Origin: Candidatus Sphingomonas phytovorans
GTDB taxonomy: Bacteria > Pseudomonadota > Alphaproteobacteria > Sphingomonadales > Sphingomonadaceae
Length of the DNA stretch: 64,000 nt
Direction of reading: 5' to 3'
Assembly (NCBI GenBank): GCA_029202385.1
Contig: CP119314.1
Location: 4,404,501-4,468,500, forward strand
Shown one piece after another: positions 15,974 through 25,206 of this stretch. The notes under the pieces are model-generated. The model did not search any database. It was given only the letters and a program-made list of their open reading frames with translations, and had not been told where the DNA came from. The position numbers and the translations under genes were made by a program. How positions within the stretch are numbered: the first letter of the stretch is position 1; the number at the start of each line of letters is the position of its first letter.

Positions 15974-17236
15974 ATGCATCGATTTGTCGCGGCGTTGCTC
16001 GCCGCGGCGTCCTGTGCCGGTGTGGCGCAGGCGCAGACTTCATCGCCCGTAGAGTCGGGTGAGGTCCTCACCCTGGATTCGGCGCTCGCTCAAGCGGGTG
16101 TCTCCTCTCCTCAAGCGGAGGCCGCGACCGCGGGCATCCGCGCGGCTGAAGCGGGCCGGACGGTGGCTGGTCTCCGGCCCAACCCGTCGCTTTCCGCGCA
16201 GTCCGAAAATGTCGTCGGCAGCGGGCCCTATCGCCGGTTCGACCAGGCCGAGACCACGGTCACTTTCTCGATGCCGCTCGAACTGGGCGGCAAGCGCGGT
16301 GCCCGAATCGGCGTCGCGGACGCGCGAATCGGGCGTGCGGAACTGGAAGCGGCGATCACGCGTGCCGATGTTCGGCTGCGTGTCACCCAGGCCTATATCG
16401 AGGCAGTCGCCGCTGACCGCCGCCTCATCATCGCGCGGGATCAGCTGCGCATCGCCAATGAGTCGCTGCGGGTTGCCAGGGATCGGGTGATGGTCGGCGA
16501 GAGTTCGCCGATCGACGAACAGCGCACCTCGGTTGCCCAGATCAATGCGCAAACCGGGCTGGAGCGCGCCGAGCGCGGCTTCCAGGTCGCCCGCGACAAT
16601 CTGGCATTACTGCTCGGACAGCCTCTTGCGGGGTCCCTCGACCAGGCCTGGTTCGATCGCGTCCGTGCCGTTGGCCCGGAAATGCGACCGACGGGGGAGG
16701 GCACGCTGGCCTATGCAGCGGCGAGCGCCGACCTGCTGATCGCCGGCGCCAATGTCCGGCTCGCGCGCAGCCAGCGTGTGCCTGACCTGACGCTCAGCGC
16801 AGGTGCGCGGCGGCTGTCGGCGACCGGTGACACCGCGGCGGTGCTTGGGATCTCAGCACCGTTACCGTTCTTCAGCAACGGGCGCGCCTCGGTCTCGCAG
16901 GCAAATGCCGAACTCAATCAGGCCGGGGCGCGGCAGCGGGCGGCAAAGCTCGACGCCGAGCGGGACATCGCAATCGTCCAGCGGGACCGGGACAATGCGA
17001 CGGCCAGCGTCCGGGCTTCCGGGCCGGCGCTCGCGGCGGCAATGGAGGCCGCCCGCATCGCCCGTCTTGGCTACGGCCAGGGCAAGTTCGATCAACTCGT
17101 GCTGCTCGATGCCGAGCGGACTCTCGCCGAGACCCGCGACGCCGCCGTCGATGCACTCGCCCAATATCATGATGCCGAGGCCCGGCTGGCGCGCCTGATC
17201 GCGCCCGCGCCCGCTTCTTTCGGAGACGATCAATGA
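15974..17236 (+). CDS. czcC: TolC-family outer membrane channel of heavy-metal efflux
   Basis: This 420-aa protein has a signal peptide (1-22, cleavage after AQA) and the internal repeat structure of the outer membrane efflux protein family. There are two copies of alternating beta and long alpha-helical segments, with GLRPNPSLSAQSENV early and RVPDLTLSAGARRL in the second half. It forms the trimeric exit duct for the tripartite RND pump encoded by the next two genes. Its stop overlaps the adaptor start (ATGA), indicating translational coupling. Confidence 0.92.
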   Translation: MHRFVAALLAAASCAGVAQAQTSSPVESGEVLTLDSALAQAGVSSPQAEAATAGIRAAEAGRTVAGLRPNPSLSAQSENVVGSGPYRRFDQAETTVTFSMPLELGGKRGARIGVADARIGRAELEAAITRADVRLRVTQAYIEAVAADRRLIIARDQLRIANESLRVARDRVMVGESSPIDEQRTSVAQINAQTGLERAERGFQVARDNLALLLGQPLAGSLDQAWFDRVRAVGPEMRPTGEGTLAYAAASADLLIAGANVRLARSQRVPDLTLSAGARRLSATGDTAAVLGISAPLPFFSNGRASVSQANAELNQAGARQRAAKLDAERDIAIVQRDRDNATASVRASGPALAAAMEAARIARLGYGQGKFDQLVLLDAERTLAETRDAAVDALAQYHDAEARLARLIAPAPASFGDDQ

Positions 17237-18396
17237 CGAACGATACAATGCGCCTCCTCGGTGGCGCGGCCGGCGTTGCGCTGGTCGCGGCGGTCGGCGG
17301 CTATGGCATCGGCCAATGGTCGGGCGAATCGGCAACTCCCCCCGGGGCCGAGATTCCGAAAAAGGGAAAGCCTGCCGAAGTGCCGACCGACAGCGTGGCC
17401 ATGGCGGAAAACGCGATCCAGCAGGCCGGCATCGCCGTCGAGACGATCAAGGAAGGCGGGCTCGGTGCGGAGATCATGGCCCAGGCGACCGTCTCCCATC
17501 CTCCGTCGGGCGAGGCGATCGTGACGGCGCGTGCCGGTGGCGCGGTGACCCGCGTGTTCAAACGGCTCGGTGACCCGGTTCGCGCCGGTGAGGCGCTGGC
17601 GATCGTCGAGAGCCGGGATGCAGCGCAGATCGCCGCCGACCGATCGGTCGCGAACGCTAAGGTCGTCCAGGCGCAGAAGGCGCTCGCCCGCGAGCAATAT
17701 CTCTACAAGGAGCGCGTTTCGGCCAAGGTCGAACTCGAACAGGCCCAGGCCGCGGCCGCCACGGCAATGGCGGAAGCGCGGCGCGCCCAGGTGGCCGCCG
17801 GTGCCGCCAATGTCACGCGGGACGGACGCGGCGTGATCGTCGCCAGCCCGATCTCCGGCAAGATCGCCGCCGAGGCGGTGACGCTGGGCGCGTTCGTCCA
17901 GCCGGAAACCGAACTGTACCGGGTTGCCGATCCGAGCAGGATCCAGATCGAGGCAGCGATCGCCCCGGCCGATGCCCAGCGTGTTTCGCCGGGCGACAGG
18001 GCGATCGTCGAACTACCCGATGGGCGCACGGTCGATGCCAGCGTCCGCGCCGTCACGCCGACGCTCAGCGGCGCGACGCGTTCCGCGACCGCGGTGCTGA
18101 ACGTGCCCGCAGGCCTTCAGCCCGGCCTTGCAGTGCGGGTGCGGCTCATGCCCGCGCCTGGCAATGTGAGCAAGGCGATCGTCGTGCCTGAGGATGCCGT
18201 CCAGTCGCTGGAAGGAAGGGACGTCGTCTTCGTGCGAACCCCCCAGGGCTTCCGCGCGGTCACCGTCCGCCTCGGTCAGCGCAGCGCAGGCCGCGTCGAA
18301 ATCCTGTCGGGTCTTCAGGCCGGCCAGAGCGTCGCGACGCGCAACGCATTCCTGCTCAAAGCCGAGCTCGGCAAGGGTGCGGGTGAGGAGGAATAA
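17233..18396 (+). CDS. czcB: RND efflux periplasmic adaptor subunit
   Basis: The 387-aa protein has an N-terminal membrane anchor or signal (about 8-28). It then shows a lipoyl/biotinyl-like half motif (EAIVTARAGGAVTRVFKRLG), a coiled-coil hairpin (about 135-190), a second lipoyl half (VIVASPISGKIAAEAV), and a beta-barrel plus membrane-proximal domain. This is the order of the CusB/CzcB family that links the inner-membrane pump to the outer channel. The pump gene starts three bases after its stop. Confidence 0.92.
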   Translation: MTNDTMRLLGGAAGVALVAAVGGYGIGQWSGESATPPGAEIPKKGKPAEVPTDSVAMAENAIQQAGIAVETIKEGGLGAEIMAQATVSHPPSGEAIVTARAGGAVTRVFKRLGDPVRAGEALAIVESRDAAQIAADRSVANAKVVQAQKALAREQYLYKERVSAKVELEQAQAAAATAMAEARRAQVAAGAANVTRDGRGVIVASPISGKIAAEAVTLGAFVQPETELYRVADPSRIQIEAAIAPADAQRVSPGDRAIVELPDGRTVDASVRAVTPTLSGATRSATAVLNVPAGLQPGLAVRVRLMPAPGNVSKAIVVPEDAVQSLEGRDVVFVRTPQGFRAVTVRLGQRSAGRVEILSGLQAGQSVATRNAFLLKAELGKGAGEEE

Positions 18397-18399
18397 GCG

Positions 18400-21300
18400 A
18401 TGATAGCGAACCTCATCGCGCTGTCCGTGCGTGCACGCTGGGCAGTCCTCTTTCTCTTCCTGGGCGTAGCAGGCGTCGGCGTCTGGCAGCTGATGAAGCT
18501 GCCGATCGACGCCGTTCCGGACATCACCAACAAGCAGGTGCAGATCAACACGATCGACCGCGGGCTTTCCCCGGTCGAGATGGAAAAGCTGGTCACCTAC
18601 CCGATCGAGACAGCGCTGGCCGGTATCCCCGGGCTTGAGACGACACGTTCCTTGTCCCGCAACGGGTTCAGCCAGGTCACGGCGATCTTCTCGGATTCCA
18701 CAGATCTCTATTTCACCCGCCAGCAGGTCGGGGAGCGGTTGACCCAGGCGCAGGAAAACCTGCCCCAGGGCGTCCAGCCGCAGATCGGCCCGGTCACCAC
18801 CGGCCTCGGCGAGGTCGTCATGTACACGGTCGGCTATGCGAATCCTGACGGCAGGGGTGCAAAGACGGTCGACGGCCAACCCGGCTGGCAATCGGACGGC
18901 AGCTATCTGACGCCGGAAGGCGAGCGCTTGACCGACGAGATCGCCAAGGCCGGCTATTTGCGGACAGTCCAGGACTGGATCATCCGCCCGCAGCTGAGAA
19001 CCGTCTCCGGTGTCGCCGGTATCGACTCGATCGGGGGCTATGCCAAGACCTTCGTCGTCGAGCCCGACCCGGTGAAGTTGTCCAACTATGGTATCTCGTA
19101 CAGCGAACTCGGCGAGGCGCTGGAAAATGCCAATGTCGCGGTTGGCGCCAATTTCTTCAACCGCGCCGGCGAGGCCTATCTGGTTCGCGCGGACGCTCGA
19201 ATCCGCTCGGTAGAGGAGATTCGCAACGCCGTCGCCGCGACTCGCGGCGGCATGCCGGTGACCGTCGGCCAGATCGCCAATGTGAAGGTGGGCGGCGACC
19301 TGCGCACCGGTGCCGCCAGCATGAATGGCGACGAGGCGGTGGTCGGCACCGCGCTGATGCTGATCGGCGAGAATAGCCGCGTCGTCGCCAAGGCGGTGGG
19401 CGACAAGCTCGGGCAGGTCGCGAAGACTCTGCCGCCGGGCATCAAGGTGGAGGTGGTGCTCGATCGCGCCAAGCTTGTGAACGCGACCGTCTCGACGGTC
19501 GAACGCAACCTGACCGAGGGCGCGCTGCTCGTCGCGGCCGCCCTGTTCCTGCTGCTCGGCAACTGGCGGGCGGCGATCATTGCCGTGCTTGTCATTCCCT
19601 TCTCTTTCCTGATGATGGCAATGGGCATGCGGGCGTTCGGCGTGCCCGGCAACCTGATGAGCCTCGGTGCGCTTGATTTCGGCCTCATCGTCGACGGTGC
19701 GGTCATCATCATCGAGAATTGTCTGGCGCGCCTGGCACACCGGCAGGAGCACGAGGGCAGGCTGCTCATCCTGCGCGAGCGGCTCGAGGAGACGATGCGG
19801 GCATCGCAGGGGATGATCAGACCTACCGTCTTTGGACAGGCGGTCATTCTGCTCGCCTTCGCGCCGTTGCTGATGTTCACCGGGGTGGAGGGCAAGACCT
19901 TCTCGCCGATGGCGATCACCATCATGCTGGCTCTGGGCGCGGCGTTCATCCTTGCGATCACGCTGGTTCCGGCGCTCGTTGCACTGTTCATTCGCGGCAA
20001 GGTGGCCGAGAAGGAAGTCTGGCTGATCTGCAAGTCCAAGGAGCGATATCTGCCGCTCCTCGACATGGCGATCGCGCGGCCCTGGCCATTCATCGGCGGT
20101 GGACTGGCCTTTTTCCTGTTGGCCATTCCCGCCTTCGGTCTGCTCGGATCGGAGTTCATCCCCCAACTCGACGAGAAGAATGTCGCGCTCGCCTCGACGC
20201 GCGTGCCCTCGGTCAGTCTCGGCCAGTCGCTCGCGATGCAGCTCAAGGTCGAGGAGGCGGTGCGCAAGCTCCCCGAGGTCGAACTGATGTTCTCAAAGAC
20301 GGGCACGGCGGAGGTCGCGACCGACCCGATGCCGCCGAACGTCTCGGACGCGTTCGTCATCCTCAAGCCCCAGGATCAGTGGCCTGCCGGTGTCACCAAG
20401 AAGGAGCAGGTGCTCGAACGCATCGAAAAGGCGGCAGGTGGCCAGCTTGGGAACCTGTTCGAAGTCAGCCAGCCGATCCAGCTGCGTTTCAACGAACTGA
20501 TCGCGGGTGTGCGCGGTGACGTCGCGATCAAGCTCTATGGCGACGATCTCGACAGGATGTCGGCCTCGGCCAACGAGATCGTCCGTGTGCTCCAGGGCAT
20601 TCCGGGCGCGGCGAGCGTCAAGGCAGACCAGACCGGGGGCGCCCCCACGCTCGACGTCCGGTTCGATCGCGCGGCGATCGCCCGCTACGGGCTGACCGTG
20701 AAGGAAGTGGCGGACACCGTCGCGGCGGCGATGGGCGGGCGCGAGTCCGGCCTGCTTTTCGAAGGCGACCGCCGCTACGAGATTGCCGTGCGCGTTCCCG
20801 AAACCACCCGCGTCAACCTCGACGATGTGCTGTCGCTTCCTGTGCTTCTGCCGCAGACGGAAGGCTCGACACGACGATCGATCCCGCTGGCGCAGGTCGC
20901 CCAGATCCGCTTCACCGATGGACTCAACCAGATCACCCGCGAGAACGGCAAGCGCCGCGTCGTGATCCAGATGAACCTGCGGGACCGCGATGCCGGGTCG
21001 TTCGTCGATGAGGCAATGGCCAAGGTGGGGCAGGTGACGCTGCCGGCCGGCTATTATCTGGAATGGGGCGGACAGTTCCAGAATCTGCAGGCGGCATCCC
21101 AGCGCCTGTCGATCGTGGTCCCGATCTGCTTCGCGATCATCTTCGGCCTGCTCTACATGGCGCTCGGCGGCGTTGCCCGGGCAGCAGCGGTGTTCCTCGC
21201 CGTTCCGCTTGGCCTGGCGGGCGGGGTGTTCACCCTCGTCATGACCGGGATCGCCTTTTCGGTGTCGGCGGCCGTCGGCTTCATCTGCCTTGCCGGCGTC

Positions 21301-21657
21301 GCGGTGCTCAACGGCCTCGTGGTCATGACGGCGATCCGCGAGCGTCTCGAGGCAGGCGTCGCATCGCCTGAGGCGATCAGGCAAGGCATGGCGGAAAAGA
21401 TGCGGGCGGTGATCATGACCGGCTTCGTCCCCGCCATCGGCTTCGTGCCCATGGCGCTTGCCACGGGTACCGGCGCCGAGGTCCAGAAGCCGCTTGCCAC
21501 GACCGTCATCGGCGGACTGATCGCTGCCACCATCCTCACTTTGCTGGTACTTCCGGCCATCTCCAGGGTCATCCTTGGGATGGCTGATGGCCGCAAGGCC
21601 AGGCGTGAGGAGAATCAGGGGGTGGGCGGTGAAGCCGCTCCGCACCCTGAAGCTTGA
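18400..21657 (+). CDS. czcA: Heavy-metal RND efflux pump (CzcA/CusA family)
   Basis: The 1085-aa inner-membrane proton antiporter has twelve predicted membrane helices and two large periplasmic loops. Transmembrane helix 4 carries DFGLIVDGAVIIIEN, with D426, D432 and E439 matching in spacing the proton-relay residues of Cupriavidus CzcA, typical of the divalent-cation (Zn/Co/Cd) HME1 branch. The Cu/Ag branch usually differs here, so divalent metals are favoured. The N-terminal PIDAVPDITNKQVQI is characteristic. A long antisense open frame over this gene is a GC artefact. Confidence 0.95.
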   Translation: MIANLIALSVRARWAVLFLFLGVAGVGVWQLMKLPIDAVPDITNKQVQINTIDRGLSPVEMEKLVTYPIETALAGIPGLETTRSLSRNGFSQVTAIFSDSTDLYFTRQQVGERLTQAQENLPQGVQPQIGPVTTGLGEVVMYTVGYANPDGRGAKTVDGQPGWQSDGSYLTPEGERLTDEIAKAGYLRTVQDWIIRPQLRTVSGVAGIDSIGGYAKTFVVEPDPVKLSNYGISYSELGEALENANVAVGANFFNRAGEAYLVRADARIRSVEEIRNAVAATRGGMPVTVGQIANVKVGGDLRTGAASMNGDEAVVGTALMLIGENSRVVAKAVGDKLGQVAKTLPPGIKVEVVLDRAKLVNATVSTVERNLTEGALLVAAALFLLLGNWRAAIIAVLVIPFSFLMMAMGMRAFGVPGNLMSLGALDFGLIVDGAVIIIENCLARLAHRQEHEGRLLILRERLEETMRASQGMIRPTVFGQAVILLAFAPLLMFTGVEGKTFSPMAITIMLALGAAFILAITLVPALVALFIRGKVAEKEVWLICKSKERYLPLLDMAIARPWPFIGGGLAFFLLAIPAFGLLGSEFIPQLDEKNVALASTRVPSVSLGQSLAMQLKVEEAVRKLPEVELMFSKTGTAEVATDPMPPNVSDAFVILKPQDQWPAGVTKKEQVLERIEKAAGGQLGNLFEVSQPIQLRFNELIAGVRGDVAIKLYGDDLDRMSASANEIVRVLQGIPGAASVKADQTGGAPTLDVRFDRAAIARYGLTVKEVADTVAAAMGGRESGLLFEGDRRYEIAVRVPETTRVNLDDVLSLPVLLPQTEGSTRRSIPLAQVAQIRFTDGLNQITRENGKRRVVIQMNLRDRDAGSFVDEAMAKVGQVTLPAGYYLEWGGQFQNLQAASQRLSIVVPICFAIIFGLLYMALGGVARAAAVFLAVPLGLAGGVFTLVMTGIAFSVSAAVGFICLAGVAVLNGLVVMTAIRERLEAGVASPEAIRQGMAEKMRAVIMTGFVPAIGFVPMALATGTGAEVQKPLATTVIGGLIAATILTLLVLPAISRVILGMADGRKARREENQGVGGEAAPHPEA

Positions 21658-21668
21658 GGAGGGACCGA

Positions 21669-21848
21669 ATGTCCAACGTCAGCCTGCTACGCATCCATAC
21701 CGACGAAACCGCCCGTCTGGGGAACCGCAAGGTGCTCGAAGTCGTCGCCAGCCCCGCGCGTGTCCGGCGGCGCCACGTTCCCGAAAGCGACCGTGCGGTG
21801 GTGGTCGATATCCTCGGCGGCATTTTCGCTCAGGGGCGGCGGGGCTGA
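21669..21848 (+). CDS. 59-aa protein between pump and ZIP transporter
   Basis: The ATG at 21669 follows GAGGAGGG, a very strong ribosome site. The stop TGA overlaps the next ATG (TGATG at 21846), so the two are translationally coupled. The product starts MSNVSLLRIHTDETARLGNR and contains a basic RVRRRHVP patch and a hydrophobic end. No family, membrane helix or metal motif is recognised. The coupling and ribosome site support it being real. Confidence 0.6.
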   Translation: MSNVSLLRIHTDETARLGNRKVLEVVASPARVRRRHVPESDRAVVVDILGGIFAQGRRG

Positions 21849-22534
21849 TGTCCGCGCTCGCCTATACGCTGGTGCCGGTGGCGGCGGTCCTGCTCGGATC
21901 GCTCGTCGCCGTCATCCGCTGGCCCGGCGATGCGGTGATCAGCGCGATGCAGCACCTCGCCGCAGGCGTGGTGTTCGCCGCCGCCGCCACCGAGATCCTG
22001 CCCCAGGTGCTGCATCAGGCATCACCCCTGGCAACGCTGATCGGTGGCGGCCTCGGCATCGCGGTCATGCTTGGCCTCAAGCAGATCGAGGAGCGCTTTG
22101 CCGGCAAGGTCGCGCTGCTTGTCGCGGTCGGCCTGGATATCCTTGTCGACGGGCTCGTGCTCGGCCTGGCTTTCATCGCCGGGGCAAAGGCCGGGCTGCT
22201 GCTCACCATCGCGCTAACCCTTGAAGTGCTCTTCCTTGGCCTGTCGGTCACGACTGAGCTCGCGGAAGGGGCGCGGTCGAAGCTGCGGGTGATCGCGATC
22301 GTCGCGGGACTGGCGTTGATGCTGCCGATCGGTGCGCTGGTCGCCGTGCCAGTCGCTGCGCTGCCGCCGGTGGTGATCGCCGGCTTCCTGAGTTTTGGCC
22401 TTGTGGCCTTGCTGTATCTCGTGACCGAGGAACTGCTCGTCGAGGCGCATGCGAAGCCCGACACGCCGCTTGTTACCAGCATGTTCTTCATCGGTTTCCT
22501 CGGCCTGCTGCTGATCGAGGAATCGCTGGGATGA
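21848..22534 (+). CDS. ZIP-family metal transporter
   Basis: The 228-aa protein has about eight hydrophobic helices. It contains the ZIP hallmark elements AMQHLAAGVVFAAAATEILP in an early helix, a following D-I-L-V-D-G helix (VGLDILVDGLVLGLAF), and a C-terminal YLVTEELLVEAH helix with acidic/histidine ligands. ZIP proteins carry Zn2+ or other divalent ions, normally toward the cytoplasm. In an efflux operon its direction or role may be metal balancing. The expected His of the HN-x3-DG motif is replaced in DILVDG, so activity is uncertain. Confidence 0.8.
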   Translation: MSALAYTLVPVAAVLLGSLVAVIRWPGDAVISAMQHLAAGVVFAAAATEILPQVLHQASPLATLIGGGLGIAVMLGLKQIEERFAGKVALLVAVGLDILVDGLVLGLAFIAGAKAGLLLTIALTLEVLFLGLSVTTELAEGARSKLRVIAIVAGLALMLPIGALVAVPVAALPPVVIAGFLSFGLVALLYLVTEELLVEAHAKPDTPLVTSMFFIGFLGLLLIEESLG

Positions 22535-22708
22535 TCGGGTCATTCCCCAATCAGCGAAAATCGCCGCCCGGGTTGTAGCTTTTCTTATGCCTTAATCTGG
22601 CGACATCGATTTTATTGTTATATTTCAATCAGATTTAGGGAATTTCATCCGATCCGGCCTTCAGTCGGGGTGGTCGGGTGCCCACCACCGCGCCGGGCGA
22701 GTGTCGAA

Positions 22709-23038
22709 TCAGGCGTCCTTCGGCAACAGGGGCCGGAAGAAGGAGCGCTCATAGCGTCGGAAGCACTGGTTCTCGGTCGCGAAGGCGATTGCCTTGGCGA
22801 CGTCGGGATCGACGCTCGCGTCCTTTCGATATTGTTCATAGGCGGCGAGGCTCGGAAAGCTGAACATGGCCAGCGCGACGTCGCTCGCACCTTCTGACGG
22901 CAGGAAATAGCCGTGATGGGTCCCGCCGAAACGCGGCAGCAGGTCGAGCCACATCGCGGCATATCGTTCGAAGGCCGGAATCCTGTCCGCGTCGAGCTCA
23001 TATCTGATGTAGCAAGTAATCACCGTGCCGGGCTCCAT
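22709..23038 (-). CDS. NIPSNAP family protein
   Basis: The 109-aa protein has the dimeric alpha/beta-barrel NIPSNAP pattern. A first strand VITCYIRYELDADRIPAFER is followed by a central GGTHHGYFLP segment and SFPSLAAYEQYRKDA, then a terminal FRRYERSFFRPL. The family is cytoplasmic and of unknown function, related to EthD-like ferredoxin-fold enzymes. It is a lone gene, convergent with the ZIP transporter with about 170 bases between. Confidence 0.85.
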   Translation of the reverse strand: MEPGTVITCYIRYELDADRIPAFERYAAMWLDLLPRFGGTHHGYFLPSEGASDVALAMFSFPSLAAYEQYRKDASVDPDVAKAIAFATENQCFRRYERSFFRPLLPKDA

Positions 23039-23164
23039 GGTCGCGTTGCGGGTAACGGGGCCTTAGGCGCTTGCCGCGTTTCAATCATCCGATGATTGTT
23101 CACGGGAGGGCGGGCGGGGGTGTTCTGGGCGGTACGCCAACACGCCCGCGGACCGTCGGAGATT

Positions 23165-25174
23165 CTATGGACGCGGGGGCTCCGGCAGTGTCGCGAACAT
23201 CGGCTCGAACACCGGCGCGACGAAGCGCGCGCCACGTGCGCTCAGATGGTTGCCATCGAAATAGAGCGGGTAGCCGGCGTCGGTGATCCTGCAGGTCAGC
23301 GGCCCACACAACCGGTCCGCCGGTTCGATGACCCGGATCAGGCCCTGTTGTTCGAGGTCTGACGTGATGGCGCGGAAGGCGGCATCGCGGCGGAGATAGT
23401 CGGCACGTCGGGGCTCGATCCGGTGCATCATGCCCAGCAACTGGGCCTTCGCCAGCCGTCGTGGCTCGGCATAGGGCGCATCGGGCACGTCCTGGACGAT
23501 CTGAACCGCGATACCGAGCGCGTGAAGTTGCTTCACGCCCGCCTCGAACGCGCGCCGGTCGCCGTCCAGCGGTTCCGGATCGGCGTGCCTGCCGCCGCGG
23601 TAGACGCTCCAATGGGCGGCCAGGAGGACGACCTGCGGCCGTTCCTCGGCGAGGAACCGCATCACCGCCGCGTTGCGGGCCGCGCATTCCTGCTTATTCT
23701 TCGCCAGGAACATCCATTGGTTCGCCTGTTCTCCGTGGGCGCGGATCGGCAACAGCGGCGGACAACCAAGCGAGGTCAGGTCATATCCCGATACGTGATG
23801 GCGGTGGGCCAGCATGTCGAGCGCGGGCATATAGACTGCCGCATGCGAATCGCCCCACAGCACGAAGCTGGGGCGTGCCGTCGCGGCGCCGATGCGACAG
23901 CGCGTGGCGGTGCGGATCGTGGCGACCGGCTGGCCCGCGCATCCGTAATCGGGCTCGGGCCCGCGTTCGTTCAGGTGCTGTACGGCCGGGTCGAAGCGTT
24001 CCGGCAGGCCGTTGGCGAGGTAGATGCCGATACCATAGAGCGCGAGCGCGCCGCTTGCGGCCGCCGCGCCCAGGAACAGCGTCCGCCCGGGCAGTAGCAG
24101 TCGGGGCTTGCGGAAGGGGCGCTCGATATAGCGCCAGGAAAGCCAGGCAATCGGGAAGGCGAGCAGCACCATCCCCAGCCGCACGAAGCGATATGGCCCA
24201 AGCAGATAGTAATTGCCGAACACGAGCAGCGGCCAGTGCCAGAGATATAGCGAATAGGAAATCAGCCCGATCGCCACCAGCGGCGCTGTGCCCAGCACTC
24301 GTCCGATGCGCGACCCGGGCGCCTGCGTTCCGTAGAGGATCGCAGCGGTGCCCAGCACCGGCTCGAGAGCGTTGACGCCGGGAAAGGCCGATCGTTCGGA
24401 GAGGGTCCAGATGGCGTGTCCGATCGCGGCGAGCCCGATCAGCGCGACTGCATCGCCCTGCCAGCGGCGTCGCGGGGGGGGCAGGATGCCGGTGGCGAGC
24501 AGTGCGCCGACCATGAATTCCCAGGCCCGCGACAGCGGCGAATAAAAGGCGCCGCCGGGATCGTTCTGCAATGCCCAGACGCCATAGGCGAACGAGACCA
24601 GCCCCGCCGCGATGAGGGCAGTGCGCGTCGTCCGGGCCTTGTGCCGCACCAGCAGGAGGAGGGCGGGGAACAGGATGTAGAATTGCTCCTCCACCGCGAG
24701 CGACCAGGTATGGAGCAGCGGTGTCGCTTCACCGGTGAGGCTGAAATAACCCTCCCAGCCCCAGAACAGCAGGTTGGAGCCGAACAAGGCGATCGCCGCG
24801 AGGCTCTGGCCGAAAGTGCGGAAGTCGGCCGGCAGCAAGATCCAGGCAGCGATGCCCGATGCGGCGAGCATCGTCAGCAGCGCCGGCATGATCCGTCGCA
24901 CGCGCCGCTCGTAGAAGCCGATCAGGGTGAAGCGGCCGGCGTCGCTCTCGCGCAGGATGAACTGGGTGATCAGATAGCCCGAAATGACCAGGAAGATGTC
25001 GACGCCGACGAACCCGCCCGGAAAACCACGGATGCGGGCGTGGAACAGCACCACCGCCAGCACCGCGATCGCGCGCAGCCCGTCGATCTCGCGCCGATAG
25101 ACGGTGGCCGAAATCCCGCCCTGCTCGCCTGTCCCCGTCAGCTGCCCTCTCCCCTCGATTCGCCAGCACGGCAT
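23165..25174 (-). CDS. Membrane O-acyltransferase with C-terminal SGNH domain (OafA/YrhL type)
   Basis: The 669-aa protein combines an acyltransferase-3 membrane domain (about 25-380, ten or eleven helices) with a periplasmic SGNH hydrolase-like domain (about 420-669). The membrane part has the catalytic-histidine region REIDGLRAIAVLAVVLFHAR and the RRIMPAL loop. The SGNH part has block I LWGDSHAAVYMP and the D-x2-H end block FDGNHLSARGA. Such fusions O-acetylate surface polysaccharide. Placement upstream of glycan genes supports that. The N-terminal 25 residues are poorly conserved, so the start may be further in. Confidence 0.9.
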   Translation of the reverse strand: MPCWRIEGRGQLTGTGEQGGISATVYRREIDGLRAIAVLAVVLFHARIRGFPGGFVGVDIFLVISGYLITQFILRESDAGRFTLIGFYERRVRRIMPALLTMLAASGIAAWILLPADFRTFGQSLAAIALFGSNLLFWGWEGYFSLTGEATPLLHTWSLAVEEQFYILFPALLLLVRHKARTTRTALIAAGLVSFAYGVWALQNDPGGAFYSPLSRAWEFMVGALLATGILPPPRRRWQGDAVALIGLAAIGHAIWTLSERSAFPGVNALEPVLGTAAILYGTQAPGSRIGRVLGTAPLVAIGLISYSLYLWHWPLLVFGNYYLLGPYRFVRLGMVLLAFPIAWLSWRYIERPFRKPRLLLPGRTLFLGAAAASGALALYGIGIYLANGLPERFDPAVQHLNERGPEPDYGCAGQPVATIRTATRCRIGAATARPSFVLWGDSHAAVYMPALDMLAHRHHVSGYDLTSLGCPPLLPIRAHGEQANQWMFLAKNKQECAARNAAVMRFLAEERPQVVLLAAHWSVYRGGRHADPEPLDGDRRAFEAGVKQLHALGIAVQIVQDVPDAPYAEPRRLAKAQLLGMMHRIEPRRADYLRRDAAFRAITSDLEQQGLIRVIEPADRLCGPLTCRITDAGYPLYFDGNHLSARGARFVAPVFEPMFATLPEPPRP

Positions 25175-25206
25175 TACGAGGGGCGAGTCAAGCGTGCCGG
25201 GCTATC

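Noticed and set aside
18013..20166. 717-codon minus-strand open frame over the efflux pump gene
   Set aside because: Composition is His/Arg/Asp/Gln-rich without domains, and it lies antisense to a clearly conserved gene; it is a typical high-GC frame shadow.
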